Part shown: positions 23,820 to 35,275 of the stretch, piece after piece
How the letters are laid out: the number at the start of each line of letters is the position of its first letter
Position numbering within the stretch: the stretch's first letter is position 1
Source of the DNA: Eriocheir sinensis
Taxonomy: Eukaryota > Arthropoda > Malacostraca > Decapoda > Varunidae
Assembly: GCF_024679095.1 (NCBI RefSeq)
Contig: NC_066520.1
Location: forward strand, 17,331,831-17,395,830
Direction of reading: 5' to 3'
DNA length: 64,000 nt
Made by a program: the position numbers and the translations under genes
The notes under the pieces: generated by a model
The model's input: only the letters and a program-made list of their open reading frames with translations
What the model was told of the DNA's origin: nothing
Databases searched by the model: none

Positions 23820-24750
23820 TATCATTCTTCTTAAACATGCTGTTGTTTCCAATGCTGCAGCAATCATACAAAATCATTCAAATTTGACGACATACCCCGA
23901 GACACATAGTCGAATTGAAGACTAAACCGCTATGAATATTAAACTTTTAGACAACCAGACTCTTGAATAGGCAAAAGTTTTCTAATAAAGACCAAATGAT
24001 CAAACCAATACAGACACTTCATCATGACCAAGCTGTAGAGTGACGCCACGCGGCACACTAACGGGCAAAACCTAGGTCCCTCTTCTCCTTTGTCTGATTC
24101 ATACTGCCGATAATAATTTATATACTAGCGGCCGCCTGCCACGTGTCCCGGCCTTGAACATGCCGCCTGACATCTGTAGTGTGCCGCCGGGAATGGTATC
24201 CGCTGCCGGCGATCACTGACACGGCGACACACAGACACACACTATATATACTCTTGACTAGACGAGAGCGTTAGCCCGCTGCTCATCCAGGACTCGGCGA
24301 CGCGCGGGGCCGACGTGACAAAGGGAGCGTCGGAGGGTTTTGCAGCGCGATCAAAATCAACTACGAAATACGAGCATAACCGTCTCCGAAAGTCTATGTT
24401 ACTGTACCGTGTAATGTACTCGGCGAAACGCTTCCTCTTCCTAAGCCGCTTAATGTTTTTCCGCACGATTACTTTCCGCAAAACACGACGAGTATTTCGA
24501 AATTATTTGCCTGCAATTTTATTTACGCGCTGTGTCAATACCTGCCTGTCAATGATATTTTTATTGAAATGTGATAATGATAAACGTATCTAGCTTCGGG
24601 TGCAGCTGCGAGGGCTGTTTACACGCGGCAGCACGGCAGCGGCGGGAACACTGCATTACTAAAGCGTTGCAGTGGACATCAGAGCGAGCCAGTGTGGGTG
24701 TTTAGGCCATCTACGTGGTTAGGTAAAGTTAGGGGCATAGGCTTTAGTTT
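23820..24750. other. Unique DNA with a GC-rich part, no gene assigned
   Basis: 24030-24320 is GC- and CpG-rich relative to its surroundings. A plus frame at 24315-24593 has balanced composition but no family resemblance. Its segment near 24450-24490 (TTAATGTTTTTCCGCACG) recurs at about 26188, so part of it belongs to a dispersed repeat. Confidence 0.4.
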
Positions 24751-24751
24751 G

Positions 24752-24880
24752 ATCCCTCTTTCGGCCACCTCTTTTGATTCTTTTTTTGTAGGAGCAGCGA
24801 GTAGCGGGCTTTTTTTTTATTATTGTTTCCTTTTTTTGTGCCCTTGAGCTGTCTCCTTTGTTGTAAAAAAAAAAGAAAAA
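24752..24880 (+). mobile_element. SINE-A 3' tail with poly(A)
   Basis: Plus-orientation copy of the SINE-A 3' body: CTCTTTCGGCCACCTCTTTT, GTAGGAGCAGCGAGTAGCGGG, a T-rich block, GTGCCCTTGAGCTGTCTCC, TTGTTGTAAAAAAAAAA and an A-rich tail. It abuts an opposite-orientation SINE-A copy, so the pair is head-truncated and joined tail to tail. Confidence 0.7.
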
Positions 24881-24886
24881 AAAAGT

Positions 24887-25097
24887 TGAGCGTGGCCCCG
24901 GTGCTCATCTCCGTCGCATTGACCCTTGACACTGTGGTGGGTAAGGGTGACAGTTTACCTTCCTCAGGTTTTCACCGGTACCCATTTGTCGACCAGTCCG
25001 AAATGGAGGATGAATGACTGGGTGAGTTGCACACCGGTATACGAACCTTGGCCATAGGATTTGTAGCTAGGCACGTTAACCACTGCACCAAGGAAGG
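24887..25097 (-). mobile_element. SINE-A head and body, minus strand
   Basis: On the minus strand the copy begins with a tRNA-like pol III promoter. The A box TGGTGCAGTGG (25080-25090) fits TRGYNNARNNG exactly, and a B-box-like GGTTCGTATACC (25036-25047) follows 33 bp later. The body has ATTCATCC, TGGTCGACAAATGGGTACC, GGTGAAAACCTGAGGAAGG and AATGCGACGGAGATGAGCACC. These also occur in the 39.3-kb copy, and partly in the 53.8-kb copy. It is a retroposed SINE, not a tRNA gene. Confidence 0.75.
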
Positions 25098-25439
25098 AAA
25101 TAAATAGAAAATCAGATAAAACGCGATAAAAAATACAGCAAAAGCAGAGCGAGGAGGTGAGACAGAGTGGCTGCGTGAAGGTAAGACGCGCTGAGGCAAC
25201 AAAGCCACACCAAGCCACTTAACCTGAGTCTTGGTCTTGAATCTTCCGCCGCCCTGCAAAACAAACGCCAGCCGCCGCGCCGCTCTTTGTCCATTAGCAA
25301 CGGCTGATTTGCGGTTAAGCCTAAAAGCACAGGAATTGGAGGACACAAAAGCCGATAAAGACCAGCGGAATAACTTTACTTACGTCTCTTTGGCCTCTCC
25401 CTCGAAGTCACTATGTATTGTGCTCAGAGTAAACAATAT

Positions 25440-25815
25440 AACCTTTCGAGAACTTATAAATGTTCACATTACCTTTATTTACGAGAAAGGAGGCAGCCCA
25501 AGGGAAAAAAAGAAAGATAAGAAACTCATGTGACCTTCTAAATGAACATCTAACACCTTTTATTACAGTAAAGGAGACAGCTGAATGGCAAAAGAATATA
25601 TAGCCTCATAAAACCTTCTAAATGTCCACCTACCACTTTTTTTATTGTAAAGGAGAAAAGAAATATAACCTCACAAAACCTAAATGTCCATCTAACAGAG
25701 AAAAGAAGGAACAATGTAACCTCATAAGATCTCTAAATGTCCGTCTAACACTTTTCTTACAGTGAAGGAGGCAGCTCAAGGCCAGAGAAATAAAGAAAGA
25801 AACAAAAAAAAACAG
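25440..25815 (-). mobile_element. Cluster of decayed SINE-A tail remnants
   Basis: At least three short reverse-orientation pieces of the SINE-A tail (near 25468, 25560 and 25752) read TTTAC/TTACAGT..AAGGAG.CAGCT(C/G)AA. CTTCTAAATGTCCAYCTAACAC-like linkers about 80-100 bp apart separate them. This looks like a SINE tail that was tandemly amplified and then decayed. Confidence 0.5.
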
Positions 25816-26044
25816 CCTCGCTAACTAAATGAAATTATGCCAACCCTCCACAAAAAGCTTCATAAAAAGAACCCTCATCCTTTTCTTCGCCACACTTCCA
25901 ATAAAGCCCGAGGAGCCCTTCCCCTCGAGACCCGGGGCAGGAAGGGTGCCGCGCCTCCCTGTGTTTTCTGCCCACACGCCGAGCAACACAGCCTTTTTCC
26001 AGCAGGCATTAAACACGGGGCGGGGAGGGCTCTTAGGTCGGCCA

Positions 26045-26345
26045 TTCTCAGACGCCTGCGCCTCTCACCTCAACTATTTTCAAAAGCCGAAAAGGAGACG
26101 AATCGGGGTCTAACTAGTGTTTTTTTTTTTTAAGGTCTTGGTACAGGTAAATGGTTGAACTACTTGAAGGGAACACGAAACTATCCGCTTAATGTTTTTC
26201 CGCACGCTTATTTTCCGCACAACACGCCTCCACCTCTCACCTCAGCTATTCCCAAAGGCCGAAATGGAGATGAATCGGGTTCTAACGGGTGTTCCCTTGA
26301 CGATGACGGGTTAAACTACTAGAAGGGTACATTTAACTCCCTCTG
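26045..26345. repeat. Two-copy repeat, about 172 bp apart
   Basis: CGCCTSYRCCTCTCACCTCARCTATT, GCCGAAAWGGAGAYGAATCGGG and TCTAACNRGTGTT occur near 26052-26120 and 26220-26295. A TTAATGTTTTTCCGCACG segment between them is shared with 24450. Confidence 0.7.
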
Positions 26346-26720
26346 GAAATGCCTAACACTCCTACAAATGCCTTGTCAAATATGTGTGCGTGAAATGTTT
26401 AAGAATATGACCCTTAGACCGGGGACAAGGCGGGCTGTCGGCGGGGTTATTGTGTAGAGACGCGTCCTGTTCCTGCCTGAATGCTTCGTCACGGGGCGAA
26501 CACTAACTTTCGTAGCGGTAATCATTACTTACTTTCCCGAGGTAGAGAGATGTGTTTGTTCCCTCCTCCGCTGTGCCCAGAGCGGCAATAATTTACTAAG
26601 GCTCCTGCGGGAAGGTCGACTTATGGTTCACCAGCCACCGAGCAGCCGGCGCTCCGCTCATTGCTCACCTGGGGGATTAATAACGCCCGAGCGCCACCGC
26701 CTAAGGGTCACCTGAGTATG

Positions 26721-27132
26721 AACGACCTTGCCAACCGGAAAGACTGCAAGCCGCTGCCACATTACCTCCTGACTGGCGCTGAGCTGTTCCATCATACATT
26801 AAGTTTAAGGGTCATATTCTCAAACGCTGCGGCGCCTAAACACACAGGATTAACAAGGCTTTCATAGGAGTTTGGTGCACTTCCATGGGTAGTTTTATGA
26901 CCCTTTTGGAAGTGTGATTATTGTTTTGTGCCACGAATCTACGGAAACACTCATTAGAAAGCGATTGGTCTCCTTTTCGACCTTTGAAAGTAGTTGATGT
27001 GAGAGGTGAAAGCTTCTGAGAATACCGACCCGAGTGAATTTGAACGTCCTTGTGACCCGGAAAGACTGCAAGTTGCTGCCACATTACCCCGTGACTGGCG
27101 CTGAGCTAGTCCATCATACATTACGTTTAAGT
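26721..27132. repeat. Duplicated segment, one copy next to a MITE
   Basis: About 86 bp at 26721-26806 (GGAAAGACTGCAAG, TGCCACATTAC, GACTGGCGCTGAGCT, CCATCATACATTA) recurs at 27047-27132 with roughly a dozen differences. In the first copy the MITE-like element begins right after the shared TAAGTTTA; the second copy lacks it. Confidence 0.8.
26807..26905. mobile_element. 99-bp MITE-like element
   Basis: Perfect 10-bp terminal inverted repeats, AAGGGTCATA (26807-26816) and TATGACCCTT (26896-26905), bound a 99-bp noncoding element. An end-like TATGACCCTT also occurs at about 26405, and a second diverged copy lies at 34705-34805 (shared CCATGGGTRGTTTYATGACCC). No transposase frame, so it would be non-autonomous. 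Superfamily cannot be assigned. Confidence 0.6.
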
Positions 27133-27134
27133 TA

Positions 27135-27435
27135 AGTTAGTGCCGTGAGGGAAATATAAGCTCCAGGCAAAATGTTCATGAATGTAAAATAAACAATTCC
27201 AGCTCCTGTCCTTCAACGCTGCAAGTGGGGCTCAAGGAGGAGGAGGAGGAAAGGATAAAAGGGAGAAGAAAAATAAGAAAATTAAAAGCCTTCAACCTTC
27301 GCCTCCACTGAAAATAAAAAGAAACATCATCACTTTACATGAGGCGAAGCGGATGCGTTCCCTCGAATAAGACTAACATTTCACCTTCTTCCCCCTGGCC
27401 AGACTCTTGTAACGCTGACTTTGATCTCTGGAGGC
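27135..27435. other. Unique sequence, no gene seen
   Basis: Short unique DNA with a small (GGA)n at about 27237-27250. No coding or regulatory signature recognised. Confidence 0.5.
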
Positions 27436-27439
27436 GGCC

Positions 27440-27930
27440 TCGTCAACCCCTTTGTGATTGAAAAGAGGGACTCCAAAGTGGTGGAAGATGGCAGCGGAGG
27501 AGTAAGTGGAAGGAGGGCGTAGGAGGGTCAGGCTGGAACGCTGGAAGGGGTAGCAACAAAGCGAGGCAGGGGAGTGGGAGGAAGGTGAAAAGAAAGAACT
27601 GTAGAGAGGAGCGTATGGACGACGGTGGAGAGGTAAGTGGAAGTAGGGCGTAAGAGGGCGTAGGAGGCAAGGTTGGGACGCTGGAAGGGGTAGCAACAAA
27701 GAGCGGCAGGGGAATGGGAGAAAGTGAAAAGAAAGAAGTTGGGAGAAGCGTATGTACGACGGTGGAGAAAGGGAAGTATGGCGTAAGAGGGCGTAGGAGG
27801 GCAAGGTTGGGACGCTGGAAGGGGTAGCAACACAGCGCTGCAAGGGAGTGGGAGAAGGTGAAAAGAAAGAAGAAGTTGGGAGAAGCGTATGGAGAGACGT
27901 TGCTCCGGAAAGTTACGCCGTAGTCAAAGG
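27440..27930. repeat. 135-140 bp minisatellite, 3-4 copies
   Basis: CGCTGGAAGGGGTAGCAACA begins at 27539, 27679 and 27813. Units share GGCAGGGGARTGGGAG, GGTGAAAAGAAAGAA and GCGTATGGACGACGGTGGAGA. Several near-identical minus-strand Leu/Pro/Ser frames are its shadows. Confidence 0.85.
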
Positions 27931-28139
27931 GAATAGTTGTCAAAAGTAGACGTGGGCGGCGGAGGGAAAGATAACAAGCAATCCGAAGTGAGTCAGGGGA
28001 GAGGAAGAGGAAGAGGAGAAAATACCTGACCAAAGAGAAGAAAGAAGAGGAAGAACAAGAAGATGAGAAAGAAAAATGAAAAGAAGAAGAAACTGATGAT
28101 CGTGATAATTATATAAGTTTGCCAGTGGAAGGTGAAAAG

Positions 28140-28500
28140 GGCAATAAAAGACTACAAAGGGAGAGCATGAGGCGGGGAAAGAGGAGGAGGAGGAGGAGGA
28201 GGAGGAGGAGGAGAAGGAGGAAGAAGACAAGGAGGAGGAGGAAAGGGAAGGGACGGAGGAGGAGGAGCGTTCGAAGACGAGGAGGACGAGTAGGGAGAAG
28301 ACAAAGAAAACAAAGAGGAAGAAGAAAAAGACAAAGAGGAGGAAAAGGAGGAGAAGGACGAGGACGAGGAGGAGGAAAAGGAGGAGGAGGAAGACGAGGA
28401 TATAGAGGACGACGTGGACGAGGAAAGAAGGAAAAAGAAGAAAAGAAGGAAGAAGAAGAAGCAGTCACGGACAAAGAAGACGAAGAGAAATAAAAAAAGA
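28140..28500. repeat. (GGA)n/(GAAGA)n purine tract
   Basis: A/G on the plus strand with almost no pyrimidines for over 300 bp, built from degenerate GGA, GAC and GAA trinucleotides. Confidence 0.85.
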
Positions 28501-28679
28501 CGAAGCCCCTAAAATATGGCCACCTGTTTTAGTAACCACTGAGCGAAGGGACATTTTATTTACGAACCAGGACTAAAAAATAAAACTATAAATAATGATT
28601 GCGGGTTTGTGGGCCGTGAAGGTGATTTATTTACTTCGGAAGCGATAATGCGGAGATTACATAAATATACCTGCTGGAA

Positions 28680-29200
28680 GGAAGAGGAGGAAGAGGAGGA
28701 GGAGGAGGAGGAGGAGGAGGAAGAGGGTGAAAGAGGAAGAGATTTGGTGATGGTGATGATGGCGATGGTAGTGGTTGAAAGAGGTGTGGTGGAGGCGCTG
28801 GAAAAATTGATGGTGGTGGTTGTGGTTGAGATGGTGATGATGGTGATGGTACTGGTGGAGGTGGTGGTGGAGAAGGAGGAGAAGGAGGAGGAGGAGGAGA
28901 TGGTGGTGGTAGTGTTGTTGTTGTTGGTGGTGGTGGTGGTGCTGTTGCTGGTGATGGTGATGGTGGTAGTGGTGGTGGTGGTGGTGGTGCTGTTGCAGGT
29001 GGTGGTAGTGGTGGTGATGGTGGTGGTGGTGGTGGTGCTGTTGCTGGCGGTGTAGGAGGAAAATATTGATAAAACGGAGGAACAATAAGAGAGAAGAGGC
29101 AAAGGAAATGGAAGGGGGAGAGGAGGAGGAGGAGGAGGAGATGAGATTGCTGGAAGAAGAGGAGGAGGAGGAAGAGGAGGAGAAGCAGGTGTAGGAGGAA
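28680..29200. repeat. (GGA)n and (GGT/GAT/GTT)n tracts
   Basis: (GGA)n at about 28683-28725, then a G/T-rich trinucleotide tract to 29050, then degenerate GGA to about 29190. Frames are Val/Met or Pro/Thr/His simple sequence. Confidence 0.85.
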
Positions 29201-29246
29201 AAATAACAAAGAAAATACAAAGACAATCAAAAGACAAAAAGAGAAC

Positions 29247-29469
<223 letters not shown>

Positions 29470-29842
29470 CACATAATGAGAAGAAGAAGGAAAAGAGAAA
29501 AATAAAAATAAAAAGGTAAAGAAAGAAATGAAACAAACCTAACAAAAGCGCGAAGACAACCCAAAGACGAAAGAGAAAGAGAAAAAAAAGAGAGGAAGAT
29601 AATGAGGAGGAGGAAAAGACGAAGGAAGAGGAGGAGGCGGAAAAGAGAAAGAAATTAAGCAAACACACACACACACGAACGAGCCTCATAGTGGGTGTAA
29701 TGTTCGTGCGATTCATTTAACGGCGACCGGTGAATCACACACACTGACACCTCGACAAACAGATAGCACAAGTTCGCAAAAAATCATTACAAAAAAACAA
29801 TTAGCGTCACATTAACGAAGGCGGCTCATTCGTCACCGCGTC

Positions 29843-29975
<133 letters not shown>

Positions 29976-30028
29976 GACAAACAACAGGTCCATTGCTATA
30001 CGGTTTACGGGCTCATCTATTTCCTTAC

Positions 30029-30173
30029 AGCAGCCCGAGGGTGCGCACGAGCCGCCTTCATGTTCGCGATAAAAGTAAAATACGTCGCGGAAAACAGCTC
30101 GTGGGCCATAGTCACGTTCGAAATCATAGGAAAAGAAAATAAAGTATCGCGGAAAGACCTCGGACGGGAAAAC
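30029..30173 (-). CDS. Candidate internal exon (unproven)
   Basis: On the minus strand a GTGCCGCAG acceptor just above 30173 and a GCT|GTAAGG donor at 30028 bound a 145-bp stretch. It is open in one frame and reads as 48 residues of balanced composition rich in Phe, Tyr, Arg and Asp, ending near SCAPSGC. This is non-repetitive DNA in a repeat-dominated neighbourhood, which makes coding more plausible. Against it, the other frames are also open and no partner exon is identified. I recognise no family. Confidence 0.25.
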
Positions 30174-30340
30174 CTGCGGCACTCGGTTGTTAAAGCTGGT
30201 GCGGGAAGGGATTTACGTCGACAGCGAAATCTCGGCGAAGGCAAAGAGCCGTTGAAAATTTTGCCGCGGGGAAAAAAAAAAAAATAAATAAACATACACG
30301 ACTCCCTCGAGAGAAACAAAAACACGAGGAAGAGACAACC

Positions 30341-30355
30341 CCCCCCCCCCCCCAC
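30341..30355. repeat. C homopolymer run
   Basis: About 13-15 Cs in a row, followed by a C-rich ACCCTCCCACCCGCC flank. Confidence 0.9.
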
Positions 30356-30629
30356 CCTCCCACCCGCCATTACAAGGATCCCAAAGCATGGAAAACAAAG
30401 GGCAAGGGACATGAGGCGTGCAGAGAAGATCGTCGGAGGAGAACATCCAAGGGACAAACAAAGGCCCTGATCATTGCTGCGTCGCGGTCCAGGAGGCACA
30501 TCTCGAGGCTGGAGGACAAAAACAAGGCCGAGGAAGAAAAACAAGAACTTAAGCCGGAAACAAAGGAAGGAGGAGGTGGGGAAGGGGGGAGGAATACAAA
30601 CTGAAGAACAGTCGAGGAACAAACAGGAG

Positions 30630-31900
30630 TCGTGATTTCTGCGCTGATGGCGGCACGGAAGCAAATCAGGAGGTTGGAAGACGTAAACGAGACCGAGGAA
30701 TGATAAATAAGACGCTAAACCATAAGGAGGGGATGAAGAAATGCACTTTGATATTAGGAAAAGTAGCCAAAAAAAACAAACTCGAAAACACACAAAAAGC
30801 CCAGACATCAACAGCTGGAAGACATAAATAAGACCGAGGAATGAAAAACAATACACTAAACCATAAGCAGAGGAAGGAAGAATGCTCGTTGAGATGAAGA
30901 AAAGAAGACAAGAATTCACAAACTCGAAATTAAGCACCAAAAAGCCAGACATCAACAGCTGGAACGCATAAAGAAGACCAAGGAATGAACATGAGTCACT
31001 AAGCCGCAAGAAGGGGAGGAATGAAAAACAAGACACTAAGAAGGAGAAGAAACAATATACTTTGATACGAAGAAAAGAAGACAAAGATGCGGAGACTCGA
31101 AAAACACACCAGAAAGCCAGACATCAACAGCTGGAACGCATAAAAAAGACCAAGGAATGAACATGAGTCACTAAGCCGCAAGAAGGGGAGGAATGAAAAA
31201 CAAGACACTAAGAAGGAGAAGAAACAATATACTTTGATACGAAGAAAAGAAGACAAAGATGCGGAGACTCGAAAAACATACCAGAAAGCCAGACATCAAC
31301 AGCTGGAACGCATCAACTAGAGTTACTAGACCAAGGAATGAAAACAACTCACTAAGCCGTAAGAAGGGGAGGATTGAAAAATAAGACACTAAGAAGGAGA
31401 AGAAACAATATACTTTGATACGAAGAAAATAAGACAAAGATGCGGAGACTCGAAAAACATACCAGAAAGCCAGACATCAACAGCTGGAAAACATAAACAA
31501 CACCAAGGAATGACAACAAGACGGTAAGCCATAAGCAAGGGAAGAAACAATACACTTTGATACGAAGAAAATAAGACAAAGCTGCGGAGACTCAAAATTA
31601 AACACCAAAAAGCCAGACATTAACAGCAGGAAAACATAAACAACACCAAGGAATGACAACAAGACGGTAAGCCATAAGCAAGGGAAGGAACAATACACGT
31701 TGATATTAAGAAAAGAAGACGAACACAGGAACTCGAAAACACACCTATAAGCCAGACACCAACAGCTAATCACCACAACGGAGCCCTAACAAAGCCACAA
31801 GGAAGGGAGAAACAATACTCTGATATGAAGAAGAGAATACAAGAACCCCAAAACTCGAAAACACACACCAATTAGCCAGACATCAAGAGCTAACCACCAG
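30630..31900. repeat. 140-180 bp minisatellite, 8-9 copies
   Basis: CAGACATCAACAGCTGG anchors lie at about 30802, 30946, 31118, 31290, 31471, 31613 and 31753, with a decayed one at 31876. Spacings are 144, 172, 172, 181, 142, 140 and 123 bp. The two 172-bp units are nearly identical and carry an extra AAACAAGACACTAAGAAGG segment. Reverse-strand frames (Phe/Leu/Ser-rich) recur with the unit and are not genes. Confidence 0.9.
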
Positions 31901-32219
31901 AACGGGCCCCTTCCCAAGCCACTAATTCCAGGAACATCTCCCTAACCACATAAGGCATAACCGTGGACCCTTTCATAACCCTAAGCCAGCCAGCAACCCA
32001 GTCCATCACCGGGTGCACAGTATGATCCTCCTTTTTTGAGGGTAACGCGGAGAGATAAAGTCGTGAGGTTATTCCAGACGCGTCCTTCTATACCATCAAT
32101 AAAACGCTTTCGAAATGTGACACCGACCGGCCGGACCCTATTCCCAGAGCCGCATCCTCCTCTTCCTCCTCCTCAGTCCTCGTTCCTTCACTTCCCACAA
32201 AGATAACAGACCGATAAAG

Positions 32220-32665
32220 GAACCCGTTTTCTGCTCTACGCCGTGTTCATTTTTATATCAAGTTCCCGAGTGAGTTCTTGTATCCCATCACGGGTCAGAA
32301 TGGGTGATGGGAACGTGTGGATAAAAGTCAGGTAATGGATGGGGAGGTAGACTGGTAAGGAGCGAAGAACACGTTTTCTAATGGTTTTCTAATGGTCACT
32401 ATGTTCTCTTTCCTGTACTAAACGCCATAGTGAGTTATTTCCCCCATCACTGGTCAAAATGGGTGATGGGAAGAAGCGATCAACCATCAACTAACGAGTG
32501 GGTGAAGGGATAACTAAAGGAAACCGCTCTCTAATGTACACCGCGTTCCTTTTCCGGATCATCCACCCCAAAGTTCGTTAGTTTTCCCTCACTCGGCAGG
32601 ATGGGTGATAGGAACCGAGTTAACGTCAAGTACTGGATGAGTGGATGTGAGGGGATGACGGGTGA
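32220..32665. repeat. 140-160 bp tandem repeat, 3 copies
   Basis: ATGGGTGATGGGAA-type anchors at about 32299, 32459 and 32599. Units share CCATCAC(G/T)GGTCARAATGGGTGATGGGAA, AGTGAGTT/AAGTTCGTT and GTTCTTTTCC-like pieces. Confidence 0.75.
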
Positions 32666-32694
32666 CGCCTCCTGAGTTATGCTAAGTCACTCAC

Positions 32695-32767
32695 CGATAG
32701 CCAGACAACACAAGGTCACGGCATGGATAAGCTTCCCGATCGTTAGAGTCATCGCGGCTTTCTCCAT
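32695..32767 (-). CDS. Candidate signal-peptide first exon (partial)
   Basis: Minus-strand ATG at 32767-32765 opens a 24-codon frame that ends at a consensus donor, ATCG|GTGAGT (32694-32689), in phase 1. The product has a short polar start with two Lys, then a hydrophobic run ending HAVTLCCLAIG, like an N-terminal signal or anchor segment. The upstream DNA (32770-32950) is GC-rich and unique, as a 5' UTR/promoter could be. No downstream exon is recognised; it may lie left of 32030 or not exist. Confidence 0.3.
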
Positions 32768-32964
32768 CTCACCGTCCGAGGAGAGCCCGGGACACTGGTG
32801 GGCGGCGTATCGGGAGCGCGGCGGTGAACACCCTCTCACCACTGCTGCCCGTGGGTTACTAAGGCGGAGAGGCACCGGTAGGCAGGCACGTCCGATAAGT
32901 GATGCCGTGCACACCCCCAGAGCTATCTACCGCTTTGGAAATGTGGTTAAGAGTTGACCCGATG

Positions 32965-33310
32965 TCCAAGGCGTGAAGGAAAGTGTCGAGGAGTTGCCAG
33001 AGGGGAATATGGGGGACCGGACTCCAAGAAAAGACCAAAAAAGGGAACGTTGCTCCACATAACCAAAAAAAAAAGCCTTCGTATGAAAAAAATATAGTTT
33101 GATATTAGTGTTATGAAATTAGTCAATATAGCAAATCAAGGCGTAAAGGAAAATATCGAGGAGTTTCTAGAGAGCAAAATGAAGGGCCGAACGCCAATTA
33201 AAGGGCAAAAGAGGGACTGTCACTCCTCTTCCACACAAAAAGGACCCTTCGTATGAAAAAAAAAAAATTGTCAGGTATAACAGTTATGAAATTAGTCACC
33301 GTGGCAAATA
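32965..33310. repeat. 168-bp direct duplication
   Basis: Two diverged units begin GCGTRAAGGAAARTRTCGAGGAGT (about 32971 and 33141) and share CTTCGTATGAAAAAAA and GTTATGAAATTAGTCA. Confidence 0.8.
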
Positions 33311-34700
33311 TTACGGATACAAAAAACTGAACGCGTGTACCCCAGACCCACGGTATAACGCGATTTCCGATGGATGGGGTGAGTTATGCAAGGATTGGAC
33401 GGCAGGGACACCCGAGGCCACTGCTCCCCTTTGGATTACATCACGCCGCACCTCCCCCGCCCGGCTCAAGCCTACACATCACTGGCTGGCAGGTGGTTCA
33501 TGCACTCGACTGCCCGGACCCTTGCCTCTGCGCCCTCCCTCCAGCTTGCCATGTTGGTGCAGACTTGGCCCTTCAGTATCATGAAGGCTGAGGACCAAAA
33601 TAGTACGATTCCGCCCCTCACTGTAGTATATCTGTTATCCTATAAGGGTATCATAGGCTTCTGTTTCCATCCTATACACCATGAAAGCTAACAATGGATC
33701 AAAATAGTATGATTCTGACCTTTATTTAAGTATGACTGATATGCTTTGAGATCAAGTCACTTATTCTACCTTTGTTGATTTTCTGGGATATAAAGTTAAT
33801 CTAATAATGTATTTAAGAATTTTAACAATAATTCTCCCTGAACTTCATTTCCTGGGAGATTCTTATGCGAGGTAAATACGAAAGAAACAGTTAATCTCCA
33901 CACACTTAATCCTTTTGCTTTATAAATCTCCACTTACGTCTATTTTTGGTGGTTCTCTTCAGGCACTTGCTCATAATTTTATATACTCTGTGACGTTTCA
34001 TTTACTTATCCTGAATTACGCCCACGCCTCCAAAGTATTACATAACAGAGAAGGCCTAACCTGTTCCCACTATTACTAACATCACCATCCCCGTCACCGT
34101 CCCTATAACCTGTATCCATCTTCATCATCACCATCTTTATCACCATCACCTCACAGTCCTTATAACCTGTACCCAGCATCACCATTTTCACCATCTCTAC
34201 CTTAAGTTACGTGATCACGCCCACATTTCACAGCTAACCGCCGAGACATCTAAAAATAGCTCACCTCTTGCCTCTTTTATAAGTCAATTTTTATCAAAAA
34301 CTACTTCCCACTCTTATTGACTTTAAAACCAGCAACTTATCTCTAACTTCTTCTCGAGACCATTATATCGTCTTCAATCATTGCAAATATAGCTCTAACT
34401 TTCCCTCCCTTTCATTTTTCTTACATCAAATACAAACTTTGCCAATCGTGTCTGTATTTCCAGCTCAAGAGTGTATCACCGTCAATAGAGATAACTGTAT
34501 TTCATTTAGCATCATAAACATGTATTTCCAAACCGATACTAACACCCACTGCATTGATTCCTCATGTTATTTTTTTTTTTTTTTTTTTACGTATGGCTTT
34601 CTTGAGGGGCCTGGATGGTAGTTGGCCCCAGCCCGTCATGGTGCAGGCAAGTGCTTTATAGTGGCGCCATCTTTTCTTGAGTTTAAACTGGCTAAGCAAA
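33310..34700. other. Mostly unique DNA, no gene assigned
   Basis: 33370-33600 is GC-rich with a 73-codon plus frame that matches nothing I know. Two ATGAARGCTRASRAYSRAYCAAAATAGTAYGATTC-like segments about 100 bp apart (near 33580 and 33681) show a small duplication. The rest is AT-rich, with a CATCACCATC-rich stretch (34080-34190) and a T-run at 34570-34588. Confidence 0.45.
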
Positions 34701-34704
34701 TACT

Positions 34705-34805
34705 CATGACCATATTTTTAAACTTTTCGAAGTCTGAGTACATCTGTTTGAAAAGGCTCTCGCTGAAGTTATAATAAGGTTTTCCATGGGTGGTTTCATG
34801 ACCCT
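34705..34805. mobile_element. Diverged MITE-like copy
   Basis: Related to the 99-bp element at 26.8 kb and about the same length. The left end ATGACCATATTTTTAAAC resembles GGGTCATATTCTCAAAC. The right half has AAGGTTTTCCATGGGTGGTTTCATGACCC. The inverted ends are decayed. Confidence 0.45.
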
Positions 34806-35208
34806 AGCGGTAGTTTAGCAAGCCTTCCACGCCATGAACGGGGACAACACACATGACAGCCCGACGTATCTTCCCTGCTGCCTTAAAAAATAGTCGTAAT
34901 AACTCCCCGAAGCATTTGATAATATTAGACTCAGTGACGTTGTACACCTACGCGTCTCGCCTCCAAGGCATTCATGAGCTTCACGGACGAAGGGATATTT
35001 GCTCCACGCCGCACTGGACACGCAACAAGGAAGAGAGGTGTTTATTAATAAAAGTCCAACGCCCGCCATAAACTTTGCCCTCGGCGCTCCATTGTGTTCG
35101 AACGTCACAGTTGCCGCTATTTACGTTTTGCTTCCCTGCTCTTGGAAGGGAGAAAAAATATCACATCCCACGTGACAGACTCCTCTTCAGTACAGGTGTG
35201 TGTGTCTG

Positions 35209-35275
35209 GGAGGGGGGGGGGGGGGGGTTATAGATTTTACGCACACGCACACACACACACATACACACAAAGAGA
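35209..35275. repeat. G homopolymer and (CA)n
   Basis: A run of about 14 Gs (35213-35227) followed closely by a short (CA)n tract. Confidence 0.9.

Noticed and set aside
30017..31776. Minus frames with repeated segments such as MSSFLRIKVYCFFSF
   Set aside because: They repeat with the 140-180 bp minisatellite and change frame between units; not a protein family.
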